Shown one piece after another: positions 17,954 to 26,779 of a stretch of 64,000 bases of DNA. Source of the stretch: Prochlorococcus sp. AG-418-M08 (lineage in GTDB: Bacteria > Cyanobacteriota > Cyanobacteriia > PCC-6307 > Cyanobiaceae); assembly GCA_003213955.1 (NCBI GenBank), contig QCMG01000004.1, forward strand, positions 1 through 64,000, read 5' to 3'. The stretch's first letter is position 1. Each line of letters starts with the position of its first letter. The notes beneath the pieces were generated by a model, which did not search any database, was not told the DNA's origin, and was given only the letters and a program-made list of their open reading frames with translations. The position numbers and the translations under genes were made by a program.

Positions 17954-19252
17954 ATGAGTAACGGTTTTCATAAAAATCGAAGATTAAAATCATTACTATT
18001 TTTTGCTGTTTGTTTTTTGTTAAGTGTTCTCCCACATATTCTTTATTTCAAAAATTTCTTAGATATTACATTTGCGATCTCTCTTTTTATTGCTTTTTAT
18101 GGATTAATAGTAATTTCCACAAATATTAAAAGAAAAGTTATTTCTTCAAATAATAATAAAATTACTGATGAAGAATTACCTGCACTAGATATTTTAGTTG
18201 CTGCAAGAGATGAGGAGAATGTAATTGAAAGATTAGTTGAAAGATTATTTAATTTAGATTATCCAACTAATAAATTAAATATTTATATAATTGACGATGG
18301 AAGTACAGATAAGACACCTTTAATTCTTAAAAGATTATCGAAAGAGTTTGATAAATTAAAAATAATAAGTAGATCTTCAAATGCTGGAGGTGGTAAATCA
18401 GGAGCTTTGAATTATGCTTTAAAATTTACAGATGGAGATTGGATACTAGTATTAGATGCTGATGCTCAATTAAAAAAAGATACATTATCAAGATTATTTA
18501 CTTTTGTTAAAGAGGGATCTTGGTCTGCAGTGCAATTAAGAAAATCGGTTATAAACGTTAGTAAGAATTTTTTAACCACTTGTCAGTCGATGGAAATGGC
18601 AATGGATGCAATATTTCAATATGGACGATTATCTGTTGCCGGGGTATCAGAATTGCGTGGTAATGGTCAATTAATTAACAAAGAAGTCTTAATTAATTGT
18701 GGATCATTTAATGAAGATACAGTAACTGACGATTTGGATTTAAGCCTTAGGCTATTACTTTCTAAAGCAAAAATTGGAATTCTATGGGATCCTCCTGTAA
18801 TGGAAGAAGGAGTTGAAAATATTTCTGCTTTATTTTTACAAAGACAGAGATGGGCTGAAGGAGGTTTGCAAAGATTTTTTGATTATGGATATCAACTTTT
18901 TTCAAAAAAAATTGAATTAATTCAAAAATTTGATTTAACTTATTTCTTCATTTTGCAATATGCATTGCCTATCATTTCTATGATTGATTTTATTACAAGT
19001 ATTGTTCTCTTTGAATCGCCTAGTTACTGGCCAATTTCTATAACTGCATTTTCTTTGTCTGGCATTGCAGTTTGGTATGGCTCTTCATGTAAGAGTGAGG
19101 GTCCTGTTCTAAAAAATCCCAATTTGATTATGATGTTAGTCTCTCTTTTATATCTATCACATTGGTTTTTAGTCATACCTTGGGTAACTATAAAAATGTC
19201 TATTTTCCCTAAAAAGATTCTTTGGAAGAAAACACTTCATACTGGTGTTTGA
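17954..19252 (+). CDS. Membrane family 2 glycosyltransferase
   Basis: This is a processive-type GT2 enzyme. Two N-terminal membrane helices (about 11-31 and 36-56) precede a catalytic domain with the UDP-binding aspartates (IIDDGST, 112-118; LDADA, 167-171), the acceptor-site TDD (258-260) and QRQRW (296-300). At least two C-terminal helices follow. The arrangement resembles cellulose- or poly-N-acetylglucosamine-synthase-like enzymes and glucosaminyltransferases; donor and product cannot be told from sequence. It follows the SpoIID-like protein by 29 bases, which suggests a cell-envelope role, and converges tightly on dnaX (1-base gap). Confidence 0.9.
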   Translation: MSNGFHKNRRLKSLLFFAVCFLLSVLPHILYFKNFLDITFAISLFIAFYGLIVISTNIKRKVISSNNNKITDEELPALDILVAARDEENVIERLVERLFNLDYPTNKLNIYIIDDGSTDKTPLILKRLSKEFDKLKIISRSSNAGGGKSGALNYALKFTDGDWILVLDADAQLKKDTLSRLFTFVKEGSWSAVQLRKSVINVSKNFLTTCQSMEMAMDAIFQYGRLSVAGVSELRGNGQLINKEVLINCGSFNEDTVTDDLDLSLRLLLSKAKIGILWDPPVMEEGVENISALFLQRQRWAEGGLQRFFDYGYQLFSKKIELIQKFDLTYFFILQYALPIISMIDFITSIVLFESPSYWPISITAFSLSGIAVWYGSSCKSEGPVLKNPNLIMMLVSLLYLSHWFLVIPWVTIKMSIFPKKILWKKTLHTGV

Positions 19253-19253
19253 G

Positions 19254-20966
19254 TCATTCATCTAAATCAATAATTTCCCCATTAAAAAAATTTGCTAAAT
19301 TTTTAGAACTATTATCATAAGATTCGTTTTGAGAATTGTTAGGAGGAGTACTTGATGTTAGTAAATCAGTGTTTGGCTTTGGTGCATTTTGATTTGGATT
19401 CTTAATTACTTCTTTTTGTAATTTTGCTGAGTTAGCAATAGTATTTTTTTTATTAGAAAAAAGAAGTTTTATCTGATCCCCAAATACTTTTTTAACAGCA
19501 TTTTCAATTATGGCCTTTCGACTTTTAATCATACTTTCCCACTTTGGAGATAATGCTATTAATACTTCATTTGAATTAAAACTTGTTAATTCTGCTTGTT
19601 GAGAAAGTAACATTTTTGTAGATGGTAAATCTAATTTTGAGAGAATTAGTTCCCATTTTTCTTTTAAATCATCAGTTTGATCAGGATTTTGAGAATTAGA
19701 ATTAATATTCTGGTTATTAATTAATTCTCTATTATTTCGAGTTTCTGATTCACTTTGATCTTTACTATTGTCAGTAATAATTTCTTTATTAGTTAATTTC
19801 TCATTATTAAAAGTCTGTTTATTTACGTTTGTTTGATTATTTTTTTCATTATTAAATATATTTTCTTTATTATTCTTATCCAGAAGGCTTGTTAAGTGCA
19901 CTTCTAGCCATAATCTTGGATTATCACTTGTTTTGATTTGATAATCAACATTTTTAAGCTTGTTATGCCACTCAATAATTCTTGACTTATTAACATTATT
20001 AGAAAATTTACTTAATTCATTTTGAAACTCAATAGATGTATAGAAAATATCTGAATAGTTATTATTTATAGTTTTAAGTAACAAATCACGAGTGATATTA
20101 AGTAATCCTACTAATATCTCATTAGGCTCGTTTCCTGCATCATATAAGTTATTGCAACTAATTAAAACCTTTTCTGGATCGTTATTAATTAGAGCATTAA
20201 TTAGATTTGTTAAATCATTTTCGGATACTTCTCCAAGTAAGTTTTGAACATGTTTAGTAGTTATACCATTAGGATGAAGACTTAATTGATCCAGTAAACT
20301 TTGAGCGTCGCGCAGTCCACCATTAGATCTTTTTGCAATTAGTTTTAGTGCTTGAACTTCAAATTTAAGTGATTCTTTATCAGCTATATATGAAAGGTTA
20401 TTGAAAATTGTATTTGTGCTTATTCTTTTAAAGTCGAATTTTTGACATCTACTTTGAATAGTATTTAAAACTCTTTCAGGATTTGTAGTCGCAAGAATAA
20501 AAACAACTCTTGCAGGTGGTTCTTCAATAGTTTTCAGTAAAGCATTTGAAGCGGCTGTTGAAAGCATATGACATTCATCAATAACATAAACTTTCCATCT
20601 AGCTTGAGTAGGAGCAAATCTTGCTCTATCAATTATTTCTCTTATATTTTCAACTCCAGTATTAGATGCAGCATCAATTTCAATAATATCTAGGGCATTA
20701 CCTTCTGTAATTTGTTGGCATAATTCGCATTTTCCACATGGATTAGCTGTGGGTTGTTTAGAAGATAGGCAATTTAATGATTTCGCAAATATTCTTGCAC
20801 TTGATGTTTTACCAGTCCCTCGCGGCCCGTTAAAAAGATAAGCAGGTGCAATTTTCTGAGATATTAATGCTTGTTTAAGAGTGATTGAGATAAATTCTTG
20901 ACCAACTAGCTCATCAAGATTTATAGGTCTATATTTTTGATGAAAAGGTTTATGGATATTAAGCAT
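19254..20966 (-). CDS. dnaX: DNA polymerase III subunits gamma/tau
   Basis: DnaX is the clamp-loader ATPase. Domains I-III (about 1-365) contain Walker A GPRGTGKT (47-54), a four-cysteine zinc motif (C66, C77, C80, C83), the DEC-type Walker B (IDECH) and sensor 1 SRC (172-174). An Asn/Lys-rich linker (365-435) and the tau-specific C-terminal region follow. No intein is present, although some cyanobacterial dnaX genes have one. An A7 run at codons 374-376 is followed in the -1 frame by an immediate stop, so a short gamma form is conceivable (see findings). It is the last gene of tig-clpP-clpX-dnaX. Confidence 0.97.
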   Translation of the reverse strand: MLNIHKPFHQKYRPINLDELVGQEFISITLKQALISQKIAPAYLFNGPRGTGKTSSARIFAKSLNCLSSKQPTANPCGKCELCQQITEGNALDIIEIDAASNTGVENIREIIDRARFAPTQARWKVYVIDECHMLSTAASNALLKTIEEPPARVVFILATTNPERVLNTIQSRCQKFDFKRISTNTIFNNLSYIADKESLKFEVQALKLIAKRSNGGLRDAQSLLDQLSLHPNGITTKHVQNLLGEVSENDLTNLINALINNDPEKVLISCNNLYDAGNEPNEILVGLLNITRDLLLKTINNNYSDIFYTSIEFQNELSKFSNNVNKSRIIEWHNKLKNVDYQIKTSDNPRLWLEVHLTSLLDKNNKENIFNNEKNNQTNVNKQTFNNEKLTNKEIITDNSKDQSESETRNNRELINNQNINSNSQNPDQTDDLKEKWELILSKLDLPSTKMLLSQQAELTSFNSNEVLIALSPKWESMIKSRKAIIENAVKKVFGDQIKLLFSNKKNTIANSAKLQKEVIKNPNQNAPKPNTDLLTSSTPPNNSQNESYDNSSKNLANFFNGEIIDLDE

Positions 20967-21023
20967 TTATTATTCTTAGTTTAAATGATCAGATTGAATT
21001 TATAAAAAAGACAACCTTAATTT

Positions 21024-22391
21024 TTATGCAGATTCTTTAATAATCCTTTTAGATCCTGCAGGAAGTTTCACAATTTTAGATGAAAAAAGATTTTCTACCA
21101 TTTTTTTAGTAATTGTGAACTCTTTGACTTTTTCTTGTGATGGAAGTGTATACATTAAGTCAAGCATTAATTCTTCAATTATTGATCTAAGAGCTCTTGC
21201 ACCTGTTTTTCTTTGAAAAGCTTCATTTGCAATTGCTTCCACAGATTCTGGTTCAAAATTTAATTCAACGTTATCCATACTTAATAAAGTTTTGAATTGC
21301 TTTACTAGTGCATCTCTTGGTTCCGTCAAGATTGATTCAAGAGTTTCTTTGGTAAGACGATCTAATACTGCGCAAACAGGAATTCTTCCTATGAACTCTG
21401 GTATTAAGCCATATTTGACCAGATCATCAAGTTCCAAATTTTTGAGAGCATCTTTGGAATCAAATATTTTTTTTGAATCTACTTTGTTTTCTTCCTGATT
21501 AGTAGAAAATCCAATGGAATGTTTTCCTAAACGTTTTTGCACAATATCCTCTAAGCCTATAAATGCACCTCCACATATAAATAAAATCTGACTCGTATCG
21601 ATTTGAATACAGTCACTGTAGGGATGTTTCCTTCCCCCTTGTGGCGGAACATTTGCAATTGTCCCCTCAAGCATTTTTAATAATGCTTGTTGAACTCCTT
21701 CTCCCGATACATCTCTTGTTATAGATGGGTTTTCACTCTTTCTGGCGATCTTGTCTATCTCATCAATATATATTATCCCTTTTTGGGCTAAATCTACGTT
21801 CATTTCGGACTTTTGTAGGAGTCTCAATAGTATATTTTCAACATCTTCACCAACATATCCAGCTTCAGTCAAAGTTGTTGCATCAGCTACTGCAAAAGGC
21901 ACATCAAGAAACTCAGCTAAAGTTTGTGCTAATAATGTTTTACCACTTCCAGTTGGACCAATAAGTAGAATATTTGATTTTTGTAGTTTAGTTGCTTGAC
22001 AGTCATTAAAATTATCTTCCTTATGTTCTTCTTTTAATCTCCAAGCAAGTCTTTTGTAGTGATTATAAACAGCAACTGATAATATTTTTTTTGCAGATTC
22101 TTGTCCTACGACTTGGTTATCAAGAAAACTTTTAATTTCAATTGGTTTAGGGATAGAAGTTAATTTTAAAGGAACAGATTTATCAGAATTATTAGTGGGT
22201 AATTTTTTCTTTACTTGTGGTGAGTTATTAAGTTTTGCTTGAGTATCAATTAATTCTTCATCGAGAATTTCATTACAAAGGTCAATGCATTCATCACAAA
22301 TGTAAACCCCTGGACCGGCTATAAGTTTTCTAACTTGATCTTGTGATTTACCACAAAATGAACATTTAAGATGGGCGTCAAATTTTGCCAT
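21024..22391 (-). CDS. clpX: ATP-dependent Clp protease ATP-binding subunit ClpX
   Basis: ClpX unfolds substrates and feeds them to ClpP. The N-terminal zinc-binding domain has cysteines at 10, 13, 32 and 35 ([17 protein letters not shown]). The AAA+ domain has Walker A GPTGSGKT (145-152), Walker [11 protein letters not shown], the GYVGEDVE pore loop and the IGF loop region (IGFS) needed for ClpP docking. The sensor 2 motif is [11 protein letters not shown]. The protein is full length (455). It follows clpP by 101 bases and precedes dnaX by 57. Confidence 0.98.
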   Translation of the reverse strand: MAKFDAHLKCSFCGKSQDQVRKLIAGPGVYICDECIDLCNEILDEELIDTQAKLNNSPQVKKKLPTNNSDKSVPLKLTSIPKPIEIKSFLDNQVVGQESAKKILSVAVYNHYKRLAWRLKEEHKEDNFNDCQATKLQKSNILLIGPTGSGKTLLAQTLAEFLDVPFAVADATTLTEAGYVGEDVENILLRLLQKSEMNVDLAQKGIIYIDEIDKIARKSENPSITRDVSGEGVQQALLKMLEGTIANVPPQGGRKHPYSDCIQIDTSQILFICGGAFIGLEDIVQKRLGKHSIGFSTNQEENKVDSKKIFDSKDALKNLELDDLVKYGLIPEFIGRIPVCAVLDRLTKETLESILTEPRDALVKQFKTLLSMDNVELNFEPESVEAIANEAFQRKTGARALRSIIEELMLDLMYTLPSQEKVKEFTITKKMVENLFSSKIVKLPAGSKRIIKESA

Positions 22392-22492
22392 CGATTACCA
22401 AATCTTGTGAAAATTAAAAAGGTTAAATATCCCTTACTTATTAGGATTGCTTAAAAATTTGAATTCGTCATCATATTCTTAAAATATTACTT

Positions 22493-23143
22493 TTACTTGT
22501 CATTTTTTATAACTTTATCAATTAATCCATATTGCACAGCTTCTGCAGGAGATAAAAAATAGTCTCTTTCAGTATCTTCACTAATTTTTTCTAAAGTTTG
22601 ACCGGTATGTTCTGCTAGAAGAGAGTTTAAAGTTTTTTTGAGAAATAGTATTTCTTTTGCTTGTATCTCAATTTCTACTGCTTGTCCCTGAGCACCTCCA
22701 AGAGGTTGGTGAATCATTATTCTTGAGTTAGGTAAAGCCAACCTTTTCCCTTTCGCTCCCCCAGAGAGAAGAAAGGCGCCCATGCTTGCAGCAACACCGA
22801 AACATATTGTTACAACATCTGGAGAGATCTGTTGCATCGTGTCATATATGGCTAATCCAGCCGTAACAGACCCGCCGGGGGAATTGATATATATCTGGAT
22901 GTCTTTTTCAGGATCCTCGGCTTCCAAAAATAATAATTGTGCTACTAGTGAATCTGATACTTGATCGTTAATCCCGGTCCCTAAAAATATTATCCTTTCT
23001 CTTAATAATCTAGAATAAATATCGAATGCTCTCTCTCCCCTTCCTGATTGTTCAACAACAGTAGGAACAGCTGATCTCGCGTTATCAATAGCATTACGAG
23101 AATTTATAGAGCTTTGAATTAAATGTTTTTGTTCAGAATTCAC
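22493..23143 (-). CDS. clpP: ATP-dependent Clp protease proteolytic subunit
   Basis: This is a serine peptidase with the full catalytic triad: S120 (GVAASMGAF), H145 (MIHQPLGG) and D194 (TERDYF). The [14 protein letters not shown] segment is strongly conserved. It has 216 residues including a short N-terminal propeptide-like region. Cyanobacteria carry several clpP paralogues; the position between tig and clpX marks this as the ClpX-partner type. Co-transcription with tig (65-base gap) is likely. Confidence 0.97.
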   Translation of the reverse strand: MNSEQKHLIQSSINSRNAIDNARSAVPTVVEQSGRGERAFDIYSRLLRERIIFLGTGINDQVSDSLVAQLLFLEAEDPEKDIQIYINSPGGSVTAGLAIYDTMQQISPDVVTICFGVAASMGAFLLSGGAKGKRLALPNSRIMIHQPLGGAQGQAVEIEIQAKEILFLKKTLNSLLAEHTGQTLEKISEDTERDYFLSPAEAVQYGLIDKVIKNDK

Positions 23144-23208
23144 TAAGTTAATCTCTTCTTTTATATAATTTAGGAGTTTTTTTGTTGATTAGTTAAATAT
23201 TTTATAAA

Positions 23209-24627
23209 TTAATTTTTTTCTTTTTTATTTGTCTTTGATTGAATTTTAGTTTGACTTCCTTTTTTAGTAGTTGATTTTGCAGTTGATTTATTTTTTTTTG
23301 TTCCTTTTTCACTTATTTCTTTTACTGTTGAATTTTCTTCAAGCCAAGTGATTAATTTTTCTTTTAGTAAGTCGTTGTGAATTACATCTTTTAATTTTTG
23401 AATGTCAATTTGTTTTTCTGATTTAGAAATTTCATCATCATATTCTTTCATTTTTTCTTCTATTTCTACATCCTCTACCCTTATATTTTCAGTTTCAGAT
23501 AATGCTTTTAAAGCTAAATTTCTTTGAACATTTTTTTCGGCTTGAGGACGAGTTGATTCGGCCAAAGATTTTACTAATTCTGGAGTAAAAGTAGATTTAA
23601 TATCCATTCCTTGTTGAGCAAACCTTTGAGCAGTTTGTTCAATATTATTTCTAACTTCAATATCAATCATTGCTTTTGGTATTTCAGCATCTAATTCTTT
23701 TGAGAGTGCATCTAGGAGAGCTTCAATTTTTATATTTTTTTGAGTATTATTAAAATTTTCCTTAAGCTTATTTTCAATATCCTTTTTGAGTTCTTTTAAT
23801 GAGCTTTTATTTCCAGATTGTTTTGCAAAATCATCATTAAGTTCAGGTAATTCTTTCTCTTTAAGATCTTTTAAATTTACTTCAAAAATTGCTTCTTTTC
23901 CTCTGGAATCTTCATGAGAATAGTCTTGGGGAAATTTAAGATTAAGAGTTTTTTTATCATCAATTTTCATACCCACAATTCCCTCAACGAATCCAGGAAT
24001 CATTTTGTTCTTTTCTAATTCAAGATCCATTGATTCACTAGATCCTCCATCGATTTCTTTTTTAGAGTCTTTATAGATGCCTTTGAAACTAATTACTGCG
24101 ATATCTCCTAACTTAGCAGGTCTGTTATTAACTGGAACAATATTTGCTAATTCATTTCTTGATTTTTCTAAAGTTTCATCTATTGATTTCGGGTCAAATT
24201 TACTTTTTTTTATTTCAACTGACAGTCCTTTTGATTTTTTTAATTTTAATTGGGGTGCAACATCTGTATGAAGAGTTATTTTTAAGGGTTTTTCTGGGCT
24301 AAAAGTTTTAAGTAATGATTCAAATCCATCAACTAATTCTGGTTCACTTAGTGGCTCTATAGATTCCATTTTTAAAGCCTCATTCCAAGATCTGTCAATT
24401 ATTTTTTCTAAAGCAGAGGCATGTAATTGAGTAATACCGATTCGTTGAATTAATACTTGTTTTGGTATTTTGCCAAGCCTAAATCCCGGAATTTTTGCTG
24501 AACGACTAATGGAATTAATTGTCTCATTTACGCATGATCTGCATGTATCAGATGGTATTTCTAATTCAAGTGCAACTCTACTTTTAGGAAGTGAGGTTGT
24601 TTTTACTATTAATGCTTCTTTAATCAT
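23209..24627 (-). CDS. tig: Trigger factor (ribosome-associated chaperone, PPIase)
   Basis: Trigger factor binds the ribosomal exit tunnel and shields nascent chains. The ribosome-binding loop GFRLGKIP (residues about 49-56) is intact. The FKBP-like PPIase domain spans about 165-245, followed by the helical C-terminal chaperone arms. The last 30 or so residues form an unusual Lys/Ser/Thr-rich tail (KKNKSTAKSTTKKGSQTK) with no predicted fold. It is the first gene of the tig-clpP-clpX-dnaX set and is divergent from asd. Confidence 0.97.
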   Translation of the reverse strand: MIKEALIVKTTSLPKSRVALELEIPSDTCRSCVNETINSISRSAKIPGFRLGKIPKQVLIQRIGITQLHASALEKIIDRSWNEALKMESIEPLSEPELVDGFESLLKTFSPEKPLKITLHTDVAPQLKLKKSKGLSVEIKKSKFDPKSIDETLEKSRNELANIVPVNNRPAKLGDIAVISFKGIYKDSKKEIDGGSSESMDLELEKNKMIPGFVEGIVGMKIDDKKTLNLKFPQDYSHEDSRGKEAIFEVNLKDLKEKELPELNDDFAKQSGNKSSLKELKKDIENKLKENFNNTQKNIKIEALLDALSKELDAEIPKAMIDIEVRNNIEQTAQRFAQQGMDIKSTFTPELVKSLAESTRPQAEKNVQRNLALKALSETENIRVEDVEIEEKMKEYDDEISKSEKQIDIQKLKDVIHNDLLKEKLITWLEENSTVKEISEKGTKKNKSTAKSTTKKGSQTKIQSKTNKKEKN

Positions 24628-24637
24628 GTTTGAGTTT

Positions 24638-24653
24638 TTGTAAATTATTACAA
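24638..24653. promoter_or_regulatory. Inverted repeat TTGTAA-ATTA-TTACAA upstream of tig
   Basis: A perfect 6-bp inverted repeat with a 4-base spacer begins 11 bases ahead of the tig start codon. It is not an NtcA box, because the GTA/TAC spacing is 6 rather than 8. It may be an operator or a chance AT-rich palindrome. Confidence 0.3.
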
Positions 24654-24735
24654 TAAGCAGAAACTTAATTATTCCACATTAAGTGATTTCCTTGAAAGTT
24701 AACTTTTTTGATACAGTAAGAAAAATATTCAATTT

Positions 24736-24741
24736 TATAAT
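24736..24741 (+). promoter_or_regulatory. Putative -10 element (TATAAT) of asd
   Basis: A consensus TATAAT lies 15 bases ahead of the asd GTG start in the tig/asd divergent spacer. The transcript would be nearly leaderless. TTGATA at 24708-24713 is too far (22 bases) to be a standard -35. Confidence 0.4.
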
Positions 24742-24756
24742 TTCCTCTTTTAGATA

Positions 24757-25791
24757 GTGAGAAAAACTCCATTTTTGCCTAACAGGCCTTTAAAAGTAGC
24801 TATTTTAGGCTCTTCAGGTGCAGTTGGATCTGAAATTCTTAAAATTCTTGAAGAAAGAGATTTTCCTATCTCAGAATTAGTTTTATTATCATCTGAACGT
24901 TCAGAAGGAAAAATTATTAAATGGAAAGGAGAAAAAATTTTTACTAAAAAAGTATCTAAAGAGGAATTTTTAAATGTTGATCTAGTTCTTGCTTCTGCTG
25001 GTGGAAGTATTTCAAAAAAATGGTTATCAACAGTTAAAGATCAAAATGCTTTATTAATTGATAATTCAAGTGCATTTAGATTACAAAAAGATGTCCCCCT
25101 TGTTGTTCCTGAAGTTAATGCTCGTGATGCTTTAAAGCATAATGGTGTAATAGCTAATCCAAATTGCACGACTATTTTATTGACTTTGGTTTTAGCTCCT
25201 CTTAATAATATTTCACCCATAAAAAGAGTAATCGTTTCAACTTATCAATCTGTAAGTGGAGCAGGACAATTAGCAATGGAAGAATTAAAGTTTTTAACTG
25301 CTAAATATTTGGACGGAGAGCCAAAAGAAAGTGAAGTTTTACCATATTCATTAGCATTCAATTTGTTTCTACATAATTCACCAATGCTTGCAAATAATTA
25401 CTGCGAAGAAGAAATGAAAATGACATATGAAACGCGTAAAATAATGAATATTTCTAATTTAAAACTTTCTGCAACATGCGTCCGAGTTCCAGTTCTTAGA
25501 GCCCATTCTGAATCAGTTAACATAGAATTTAAGGATTTTGTCAAACCCTCATATGCGATTGATCAATTAAAAACAGCTGCTGGTATAGAAATAATAGAGG
25601 ACTATGAAAAAAACAGGTTTCCAATGCCAAATGATGTGATGGGAAGAGATAAAATAGCTGTTGGTAGGGTAAGAACTGATATAAGTAATCCCAATGGATT
25701 AGAATTGTGGTTATGTGGGGATCAAATAAGGAAAGGAGCAGCACTTAATGCTGTTCAAATAGCTGAACTCTTATTAATAAAAAACGAATGA
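24757..25791 (+). CDS. asd: Aspartate-semialdehyde dehydrogenase
   Basis: Asd reduces aspartyl phosphate to aspartate semialdehyde, feeding lysine, threonine and methionine synthesis. The NADP motif GSSGAVGSE (18-26), the catalytic cysteine C137 in ANPNCTT and the RVPVLRAHSE segment with the base histidine are all present. The start is GTG directly after an in-frame stop. It is 6 bases ahead of dapA, the next enzyme of the lysine branch. The first enzyme, lysC, is 7 kb away at 32710. Confidence 0.97.
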   Translation: MRKTPFLPNRPLKVAILGSSGAVGSEILKILEERDFPISELVLLSSERSEGKIIKWKGEKIFTKKVSKEEFLNVDLVLASAGGSISKKWLSTVKDQNALLIDNSSAFRLQKDVPLVVPEVNARDALKHNGVIANPNCTTILLTLVLAPLNNISPIKRVIVSTYQSVSGAGQLAMEELKFLTAKYLDGEPKESEVLPYSLAFNLFLHNSPMLANNYCEEEMKMTYETRKIMNISNLKLSATCVRVPVLRAHSESVNIEFKDFVKPSYAIDQLKTAAGIEIIEDYEKNRFPMPNDVMGRDKIAVGRVRTDISNPNGLELWLCGDQIRKGAALNAVQIAELLLIKNE

Positions 25792-25797
25792 AAAAAA

Positions 25798-26703
25798 ATG
25801 ACTGCCGATAATATTAAATCTTCTAATCCATTATTTGGGAGAGTATTGACTGCCATGGTTACTCCATTTAATGAAAATGGTGAGGTTGATTATGAATTAG
25901 CTATTAAACTTGCAAATTACCTTTTTGAAAATGGTTCAGATGGAATTGTGCTTTGTGGAACCACAGGAGAGTCTCCAACACTTTCATGGTCCGAACAGCA
26001 TGAATTATATATGGCAGTTAAAGGTTCTTTAAATACTAAATGTAAAATTATTGTTGGGACAGGTAGTAATTGTACAACCGAGGCTATAGAAGCTACTAAG
26101 AAAGCTTACAAATTTGGTGCAGACGGCGCTTTAGTTGTAGTGCCTTATTATAACAAACCTCCTCAAGAAGGTCTTTACAACCACTTTAGTTCTATAGCTA
26201 TTGCAGCTAAGGATTTACCTCTAATGCTTTACAACATTCCAGGAAGAACTGGTTGTGATTTATTACCCACTACTGTAAATAAACTTATGAATTTCTCAAA
26301 TATTCTCAGTATTAAGGCAGCAAGCGGTAGAATAGAGGAAGTAACAGAGTTAAGGTCAATTTGCGGCCCTAAGCTCTCTGTATATAGTGGTGACGATTCA
26401 TTGTTACTTCCTATGTTATCTGTTGGTGCAGTTGGTGTAGTAAGTGTGGCTAGCCATTTGGTTGGCCTTCAACTTAAAGAAATGATTGAATTATTTCATA
26501 AAGGAGCAGTTTCATCTGCTTTAGTTATTCATGAAAGACTTCAACCTCTTTTTAAGTCCCTTTTTATGACAACTAATCCTATTCCAATTAAGGCAGCCTT
26601 AGAGCTATCTGGATGGAATGTAGGTAATCCTAGAAGTCCATTATCTCCACTTCCTATGGACATGAAAAAAAACCTTTCAATTATCCTCAAATCCTTACAT
26701 TAA
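25798..26703 (+). CDS. dapA: 4-hydroxy-tetrahydrodipicolinate synthase
   Basis: DapA condenses aspartate semialdehyde with pyruvate, committing carbon to diaminopimelate and lysine. It is a TIM-barrel aldolase with the Schiff-base lysine K173 (SIKAASG), the proton-relay tyrosine in LYNIPGRTG (Y145) and the GTTGES loop (54-59). The length (301) is normal. It starts 6 bases after asd and lies 76 bases upstream of rnj in the common cyanobacterial asd-dapA-rnj order. Confidence 0.98.
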   Translation: MTADNIKSSNPLFGRVLTAMVTPFNENGEVDYELAIKLANYLFENGSDGIVLCGTTGESPTLSWSEQHELYMAVKGSLNTKCKIIVGTGSNCTTEAIEATKKAYKFGADGALVVVPYYNKPPQEGLYNHFSSIAIAAKDLPLMLYNIPGRTGCDLLPTTVNKLMNFSNILSIKAASGRIEEVTELRSICGPKLSVYSGDDSLLLPMLSVGAVGVVSVASHLVGLQLKEMIELFHKGAVSSALVIHERLQPLFKSLFMTTNPIPIKAALELSGWNVGNPRSPLSPLPMDMKKNLSIILKSLH

Positions 26704-26779
26704 AAATACTATCCAACTTGATAATTAAATTTTAATAAAATTAGTTTGATTACAAGCAAGACTTTATAAATTACAAATT

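Noticed and set aside
24638-24653. Possible NtcA box upstream of tig/asd
   Set aside because: The palindrome has GTA-N6-TAC; NtcA needs N8. It is kept only as an inverted repeat.
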